This document shows positions 57,440 through 64,000 of a DNA stretch of 64,000 nt, one piece after another. This DNA is from Kuschelorhynchus macadamiae (lineage: Eukaryota > Arthropoda > Insecta > Coleoptera > Curculionidae). Under the pieces are notes generated by a model. That model made no database searches, had not been told where the DNA came from, and saw only the letters and a list, made by a program, of their open reading frames with translations. Position numbers and translations under genes: made by a program. The stretch spans positions 248,001-312,000 of the forward strand of contig JAUTXW010000945.1 of NCBI GenBank assembly GCA_030620095.1, given 5' to 3'. Position 1 is the stretch's first letter; each line of letters opens with the position of its first letter.

Positions 57440-57960
57440 AGACTTCACAATATTGTATTATCATCGGGTTGTGCATGTGTACCAAATCTCGGTTTATTCC
57501 GATAGAGGGAACTATATTACCATTATATTTTACGCACCATGTATATGTAAAAGACATTCACGATTGAACATCTAATATTGTATCGTGATCCAGTTTATGT
57601 ATGTATACCAAATTTCAGTTAATTTCGATAAAAAAAACTGTTTTGTACCACTTTGTATTCTTTACGCACCCTGTATCAGATATTTACGATTTGAAACGAT
57701 CATATTGCATTGTCACTGAGTTTGTATAAGTGTACCCTATGCAAGACAAGATATTCAACACCATAATTTGTATCGACATCAAGTTTATGTATATACCAAA
57801 TCTAAGACAATTCCTAAAACGGAAACTTTTTTGAACTTATTAGCAATATTTTGTAAGCACCCGGTATAAGATATTCATGATTGGACAACATATTATTGCA
57901 TTGTCATCTGGTTTATGTACGCATACTAAATCTCGGTCACTTTCGATAAAGGCTTCAAAA
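57440..57960 (+). repeat. Tandem repeat, ~127-bp unit
   Basis: Units marked by ATTGTAT(T/C)(A/G)TCAT-like blocks, a TTTATGTATG(C/T)ATACCAAAT block and ACGCACC(C/A)TGTAT...ATATT. They start near 57451, 57577, 57704, 57760 (shortened) and 57892. Spacing is 126, 127, 56 and 132 bp. Confidence 0.75.
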
Positions 57961-57964
57961 TAAG

Positions 57965-58390
57965 TTGCAAGATTTAACCCAAATATTTTATGAGGCGCCA
58001 TTTTGTTATGCTACCTTGGATTGGTACCAAAATTTTACCAGTTCGTCTCCATGTCACAGTTAATTTTTCTGCAAAATTTTAAATAAATTGAATAAGTAGT
58101 TTTTCAGCAATATTTTTTTAAACATTATACTAGGCCGCCATTTTGTTCCCCTATATGGATTTTTACGAAAATGTAAGCAGGTCATCTCTATATGACTATT
58201 AATTTTGGACCAAAATTTGAAATCAATCAGATTCATAGTTCTTTAGCTATGCCGCGAACAGACTGACATACCGACGGATTCGAGAAAATATGTTTTTCGG
58301 CATCTAAAAACCGTGAAATGTAAAGATCTGAAAAAATCTCGGAGGGCGCTTTTTTTCACGATTACATACTTTCCTTTAGGAGGAAAGTAA
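57965..58390 (+). repeat. Composite-satellite fragment with terminal hairpin
   Basis: Plus-orientation copy of the last part of the ~520-bp unit, ending CACGATTACATACTTTCCTTTAGGAGGAAAGTAA, whose last bases form a hairpin like the ends at 13266-13284 and 63287-63308. Confidence 0.8.
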
Positions 58391-58800
58391 TACAAATCCC
58401 ATGAATTTCAAAAAATAATAATCAATGACTGTACGATATTTTGAAAACATGTTATCGGTTATTGGCTAAAAACGTATTATTTGTTAAAGTATATTTTGCG
58501 AGACATACAGTATCTAAGTATTAATAAAAGTACCTACATATATTCATTAGGAATTACTTAATATTTCTAATAATACATTTAAATTCAAAATATGTTTTTA
58601 CTTTTTTCTGAGATTGTAAGAGATTATTGAACATCATTTTACGTTCATATCTCGCAAACCAACTAACCATAATTTTAGAATATATTTTTATTTGTTTAAA
58701 ACAGAAATATTAGTGGTAATAAATAATGAAGTCGGCGCCACCACTGTGCGAAATTGGCGGTATCGCCCATACAAAGAATTTCTATTCCAAATGTTTTTTT
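58391..58800. other. No recognised gene
   Basis: AT-rich stretch; PLE sequence resumes at about 58800. Confidence 0.4.
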
Positions 58801-59640
58801 AACGATTTCAATTGAGATATACTTATCCTACTGATTTAATAAACTCGGTTTTCGAAAAAAGAATCAATAAATTTTACACCTTGGGTCACCGAAAAACAAT
58901 TCAATCAAATAAAACAAGGAAAAGTTACTTGACACTGCCATATATACAGGAGCTATCCGAACAATTTATACATTTATTCTCTAAATATAACATACAAGTT
59001 GCTCATAGGGGGTATAATTTGCTGGATCAACATTACACAAAACTTAAAACAAAACCTTCAAAATTAAAAAAGACAAATATAGTATATCACGTACCTTGCA
59101 AGGATTGTGATGGCGTTTATATTGGGCAAACATAACAATATTTACAGTCAAGAATATAAGCCTATAAGTACGACAAAGAAAACCAAACTGCGTTATCAAA
59201 TCAAAATAATATAAAAAGAAAAGGGAAATTTACGAGTCGATAGAAATAAAAAAATAGGCATGCCATAAATGACAAAAAATATATAGATCTGTTAAATAAA
59301 GTGTACTACGACATAATATAACATATTTGTTTAAAAATAATAAAATTTAAATCAGTGTAGTGTACGTGAATCGCTAAAGAGTGAGTTGCAAACAATATGT
59401 TGTGGTCGTCTTCTTTGTTATATGTCGAGTAGTTCTTAAAATAAGTGAAATTTGTTCTTTATAAAATATTGTAATAATAATGGATTACTTACGTTTCATG
59501 GTGAGACAAAAGAAATAAGAGTTTATTGTAAAATATAGGTATTCTGTTTTAGCTTTTAGGATGAACTTTTTGATAAAGGCAAGAGTGTTCCTGTTACAAT
59601 AACATTTTTTTTTCAGACCTATACCCAAGAATCATCGAAG
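58800..59640 (+). mobile_element. Penelope-like element 2, 3' part and tail
   Basis: Continues the plus PLE after the break at about 53990: C-terminal polyprotein (58812-59240) and terminal-repeat tail (59260-59640). It preserves the empty form of the site occupied by the errantivirus in the other PLE copy (GGCATGCC at about 59261). Confidence 0.8.
58812..59240 (+). pseudogene. PLE 2 C-terminal region with GIY-YIG endonuclease
   Basis: The open stretch 58812-59135 has YPTDLINSVFEKRINKFY, then TLPYIQELSEQFIHLFSKYN (the conserved linker with LPYI) and NIVYHVPCKDCDGVYIGQT, the start of the GIY-YIG-like domain with its CxxC. A TAA follows directly; the rest (LQSRI, KYDKENQTALSNQN) continues after a frame change. 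In PLEs this nickase domain is thought to prime integration. RT motifs 3-7 are missing upstream. Confidence 0.82.
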
Positions 59641-60067
59641 TACAATGTGACCGACTACTATAAAGTGGTCAGATTTCTAAGAAATCAATAATAATTATAA
59701 AATATAGCCAACAAAAATAAATGATAACGAAAAAAAGTACCTCTTTTGTATAGGGTAACAACAATCAAATATTATCAACGATGACTTAAAAAAAACCCTG
59801 CCTTTTGAATTACAGTTATGTCTACATGTCTTTAGTAGTTTTTGGTTCTAATTAAAAAGTAAACACTTTAAAATTCAGTAGGAGATGTTTTGGGAGACCT
59901 TTTTAAATGGAGGACGCATATTCAAAAGGGGGTCACTTTAGACTACTGTCATTTCAATCACCAGTAGCAATTTCAATCTGCTGACGAAAAATTTGGGTTA
60001 CGTTAGGAGTCGACATCGAATAAAAAGAAACAAAAATACGTCTATTTCTTAGAGATTTTTTTCTTAC
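59641..60067. other. No recognised feature
   Basis: AT-rich spacer between the PLE tail and the inverted satellite. Confidence 0.4.
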
Positions 60068-60835
60068 CTCTTAAAAGGGAAGTATTGTAATCGTGAAAAA
60101 ATCGTCCCGAGATCTTTTTAGATCTTTCCGTTTCAGGATCCCTCGACATGTTTTCTCAATTCCATCGGTTTGTCTCTCATCTGTCTGTTCGCAGAATAAC
60201 TCAAAAACTACGTACCCGATGACTTAAAATTTTGGTCAAACATTAAGGATCATATGGGGATAACCTGGTAACATTTTGATAAAAATTCAATATGGCAAAA
60301 CAAAATGGCAGCCTAGTGAAATGTTAAAAAAATATTACTAAAAAACTTCTTATCCAGTTTATTTCAAATTTTGCACAACAATTAAGTTTACGTAGGAATC
60401 AACTGGCAATATTTTGGAACGAAGCCAAGATGGTGAAACAGAATGGCGGCTTAATAAAATATTTAAAAATTCAAAATGTTTATAATTAAAATTTTACATA
60501 TCATTTTGGCGTCCCTAGATAAAAAAAATATGTTTTACCAATTTCATCGGTCGTCGATCGGTTTGCCTAGTTCGCGGCATAGCTTAAAAAATACGTAGCA
60601 GATAGACATCTTAACATTTGAGCGTCGATAGATGCCAAAAAATATGTTTTATCAATTTCGTCGGCCCATCTGTCGGTCTGCCTGATCGGCATAGCTTAAA
60701 GACTACTTACCCGATTTACCGATTATTAAAAATCCAATATGGCGAAACAAGATGGCGGCCTAGTAAATTGTTAAAAAAAGATGTACCATTTAAAATCGGT
60801 GAAAAGCTACATGTAACAAAACTAACCTACACTAA
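60068..60835 (-). repeat. Composite-satellite array in minus orientation
   Basis: Starts with the terminal motif CTTAAAAGGGAAGTATTGTAATCGTG (inverted end) and contains inverted GACAGA, TAAGTAGTTTTT and GCCGCCATTCTGTTT blocks. It meets the plus array at about 60840-60980, giving a head-to-head arrangement. Confidence 0.8.
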
Positions 60836-60883
60836 ATTCCTTACCCGGAACTTCCCTCGTTATGAATTATTACTTTTTTAAAT

Positions 60884-60923
60884 CGTCGACGTTTCGCCAA
60901 TTTACTGTTGCATCCTCAGGATA
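60884..60923 (-). ncRNA. Degenerate hammerhead-like motif, minus orientation
   Basis: The minus strand reads CTGAGGA, T, GCAAC, loop AGTAAA, TTGGC, GAAA, CGTC, GACG. Stem II has two mismatches and stem I one. It belongs to a partial minus-strand monomer at the head-to-head junction. Confidence 0.35.
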
Positions 60924-61100
60924 CATACATGAAACCCATATTAGTCTTTACCTACTCCATTGGTCCGCAGATATTTCCTAACCCCAAATTAATACAGAAA
61001 GAAAAAACCATTTAGAAATTTAATATCTGAGAAATATCTGCGAACCAACGGAGTAGATAAAGTCTGATAATATGGTCATGCAGGATATAAAATGTATATG

Positions 61101-61140
61101 TGTCCTGATGATACAACAATAAAGTTGCGAAACGTCGACA
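61101..61140 (+). ncRNA. Hammerhead ribozyme motif with minimal stem III
   Basis: Stem I TGTC (61101-61104) with GACA (61137-61140); core CTGATGA (61105-61111), the canonical form; one extra T; stem II CAAC/GTTG (61114-61117 and 61124-61127) with an A-C mismatch at its base; GAAA (61129-61132); C-G-U-C with cleavage expected after C61136. Same design as 10943-10982 in array 1. The later copy at about 61331-61370 has a mutated core. Confidence 0.6.
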
Positions 61141-63313
61141 ATATAAAAAAAGACATTTGTCTTTTTTACTGGATCCTAACCCCAAATAATACCACCACTT
61201 TAACATAAAAACAAGAGGATCGTTAACGAAAACCATTTAGAAACTTAATATGTGGGAAATATCTGCGGTCCAACGTAGTAGGTAAAGACTGAAAATATGT
61301 GTTCATGCAGGATATAGAATCTATATGTGTGTTAAGGATGCAACAATAAAGTTTCGAAACGTCGACAATTAAAAAAAATACTGGTTTATTTTTTACTGGA
61401 TCTTAATCCCAAATAATATACCACTCTAACAAACATTTTTTAACATTGTTCCGCCATATTGGATTTTTACCAAAATATTTTATTTATAAAATATCTCCAT
61501 ATGACCCTTAATTTTTGGTCAAAATTTGAAGTCAATCGGGTAACTACTATTTAAACTATGTCGCGAACTGACACACAGACCGATAAACGGACCCACGGAA
61601 TTGACAAAACATGTTTTTTGGCCTCTAGGGATGCTAAAACGTGAAGATATGTAAATCCTGAGAGGGTTATTTTCTTTACGATTACAAAAATTTTATTTGG
61701 CCGCAATTTTGTTCCGCCATCTCGAATTAGTAAACAGATTTATAGTTATGCCCTATACCACAATTAGTTACGGCACACAATTTGAAATCAATCTATTAAG
61801 TAGTTCTTTCCAGCTCCATTTTTAAATAGTTTATTATACCGCCATTTTGTTCCAGGATCTTGGATTCGTACCAAAATTTTACAAGTTGATTCCAACATAA
61901 TATTTAATGTTTATGCAAAATTTGAAATAAATTGGATAAGCAGTTTTTTCATATTTTTTTTAAGATTTCACTACGCCGCCATATGTTTCGGCATTTTGGA
62001 TTTCTACCAAAATATTACCAGGTCATACCCATATGACCCTTAATTTTTGATAAAAATTTGAAGGCAATCGGGTAAGTAGTCTTTAAGCTATGCCGCGAAT
62101 TGACAAACAGACAGAGAGACATACCGACAGACGGACAATTGATAAAACATATTTTTTTGGCATCTAGGAACGCTAAAATGTAAAAACGTGTAAAACCTAA
62201 GAGGGTGATTTTTTCATAATTACATACTTTTTATTAGGTCGCCATTTTGTTCGGCCACCTTGAATTAGTACCAGAATTTTACTAGTTGATACCTATCTCA
62301 GAATTAGTTATGACACACAATTTCAAATCAAACCATTAAGTACTTTTTCAGGCTGAATTTTTAATTAAATTATTAAGTCGCCATTTTATACCACCATCTT
62401 GGATTCGTACCAAAATATTACCAGATGATTCCAATGTAATACTTGATGTTTGAAATTTGGGATACATTGGATGAGTAATTTTTAATAATATTTTTATTAA
62501 GATTTCCCTAGGCCGATATTTTGTTTCGCCATATTAGATTTTTACCAAAATGTTACCAGGTCATCTCCATATGACCCTTAATTTTTGGTCAACATTTGAA
62601 GTCAATCGGGTAAGTAGTATTCAAGCTATATCGCGAACTGACACACAGACCGACAAACGGACCGACGGAATTGATAAAACATATTTTTTGGCATCTAGCG
62701 ATGCTAAAATGTAAAGACGTGTAAAACCTGAGAGGGTGATTTTTCACGATTACAAACATTTTATTTGGCCGCTATGTTGTTCGACCATCTTGAATTAGAA
62801 CCACTATTTTACTAGTTGATCCCTATACCACAATTAGTTATGGCACACAATTTAAAATTAAATCATTAAGCAGTTTTTTCAGGTCGAATTTTTAAATATT
62901 TTATTATGCCGCCATTTTGTTCCGCCATCTTAGATTCGTACTAAAATTTTACCACTTGATTTCAACATAATACGTGATGTTTTTGTAAAATTTGAGATAA
63001 ATTGGATGAGTTTTTTTTAATAATAATTTTTTACGCCTTCACTAGGCCGCCATTTTGTTTCGCCATATTAGATTTTTACGACAATGTTACCAGGTCATCC
63101 CCATATGACCCTTAATTTTTGACCAAAATTTGAAGTCAATCGGATAAGTAGTTTTTTAGCTACACCGCGAACAGCCAGACAGACAGACCGACGGAATTGA
63201 GAAGACATGTTTTTCGTTATCTAGGGACCCTGAAACGTGAAGATCAGAAAAAATCTCGGAGAGTGATTTTTTCACGACTATAATAATTCCCTTTTACGAC
63301 GAAAGTAAAAAGC

Positions 63314-63960
63314 TCAGTGCATCATTAGAAACTTCTTAAAATCACGTAAAACAATACAAAATATACATAAAGATATCAAGAAATAAATACAAAATAATGT
63401 AAAAATAAGATTAGCCCATAATAAGTGTCCAAAATGGTCACCATGTTGATCTATGCAAGCACCTAAGCGATTTTCAAATGAAATAGCAACGTTTCTCAAT
63501 GTGGTAAACCTATACTTTTAACTGCGTCGCGGATTCTCTCTTCCATGATCTGTTTCGTAGATGATGGTGTTTTAAATACTTGGCTTTTGACAAAACCCCA
63601 TAAAAAAATCCATTTTTGTTAGACCAGCTGACCTAGGCGGCCACGTCATCGGCCCTCGTCATACAATTAATCTTCATTGTTTAAAAAACCGATGATATTA
63701 GCGATGTAATGGACTGGAGCACCGTCATGCAAATACCAGATTATTTGTCTTGCATTATTAGGAATATGGTTTAATAACGGTCTTAATTCTTTGCGTAAAA
63801 ACTGAGGGTAACGTTGCGCAGTAAGTCTCCTTCGGAAAAAATATAGTCCATTCAAAAATTACCCACTATATACCACCTCAAAGATTTAGACCATCTATTC
63901 TAACTATGTGTACGAATGAAATGTGAAATCTCAGTAGAATAATTATATCTGTTAACATTA
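63314..63960 (-). pseudogene. Decayed mariner-like transposase (DD41D relative), C-terminal half
   Basis: Minus-strand pieces in order: NGLYFFRRRLTAQRYPQFLR, then IIWYLHDGAPVHYI (second catalytic Asp), INIIGFLNNED-like helix, then across frames a WPPRSAG / KMDFFMGF-type segment (third Asp region near 63600, with Asn or Lys changes) and a tail RNVAISFENRLGACIDQHGDHFGHLL (63499-63420). Similar in order to the intact transposase at 5661-6749. Stops and frame changes throughout. The N-terminal half would lie at or beyond the window edge. Confidence 0.7.
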
Positions 63961-64000
63961 CCATTGGCTTTATGACATTACCGTTTTTGTAAAATGTGGC

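Larger units (their letters stand above)
60840..63310 (+). repeat. Composite tandem array 2: hammerhead monomers followed by ~530-bp satellite
   Basis: Same boundary (CCGGAACTTCCCTCGTTATGA at 60845) and same internal order as array 1. Monomers with CTAACCCCAAAT start near 60976, 61166 and 61403. The long units follow, with GGCATCTAGGGA-type markers at 61621, 62160, 62691 and 63217 (539, 531, 526 bp apart). The end is a hairpin-like TTCCCTTTTACGACGAAAGTAAAA at 63287-63310. Confidence 0.85.

Noticed and set aside
57965..58390. Satellite copies as protein-coding exons
   Set aside because: The repeated CGCCATTTTGTT blocks show no sustained reading frame and diverge without respect to codons.

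Overview
This is a window of AT-rich nuclear DNA from an animal, most likely an insect. The reasons are an env-bearing errantivirus of the insect gypsy group, Penelope-like elements (PLEs) ending in a GIY-YIG domain, Tc1/mariner and hAT relics, a jockey-like LINE fragment, long (AT)n tracts and spliced host exons. No bacterial-type operon, CRISPR array or convincing RNA gene is visible. The order of insect cannot be fixed from the sequence.

Layout. 1-2457: 5' half of an errantivirus on the minus strand, cut by the window edge (LTR, tRNA-Ser primer site, decayed gag, protease, start of RT). 5301-7376: complete Tc1/mariner element with 294-bp inverted repeats and an open 362-aa DD41D transposase. 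10566-13290: composite tandem array in which hammerhead-bearing monomers are followed by a ~520-bp satellite. 15404-16075: nested palindromes and a ~288-bp repeat carrying a clear hammerhead ribozyme. 16100-16713: two opposed Tc1 relics. 17999-41231 (minus): three phase-compatible exons of an unrecognised host gene, with many transposons in its introns. 20703-23905: possible DNA transposon holding LINE debris. 24190-25442: decayed mariner and a hAT C-terminus. 26878-31153 (plus): possible small exon and a decayed or error-broken reading frame. 32320-34430: two PLE copies in inverted orientation. 34426-37760: two inverted Tc1/IS630-like elements around an (AT)n tract. 39600-40560: decayed mariner. 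41690-52450: a minus-strand PLE interrupted by a complete errantivirus (42144-52199), which is itself interrupted by an unclassified DNA transposon (43790-47481). 52495-59640: a plus-strand PLE split by tandem repeats, a fold-back MITE and satellite. 60068-63310: head-to-head copies of the composite array. 63400-63960: another mariner relic.

Apart from the host gene, nearly everything recognisable is a mobile element, usually decayed. Only the mariner at 5301-7376 looks coding-competent. The most interesting signal is repeated self-cleaving RNA architecture: hammerhead cores in three unrelated repeat contexts (a 288-bp retrozyme-like repeat, ~165-275-bp monomers of a composite satellite present in two arrays, and PLE terminal repeats). 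All coordinates and folds were read by eye, with no database search or folding program.
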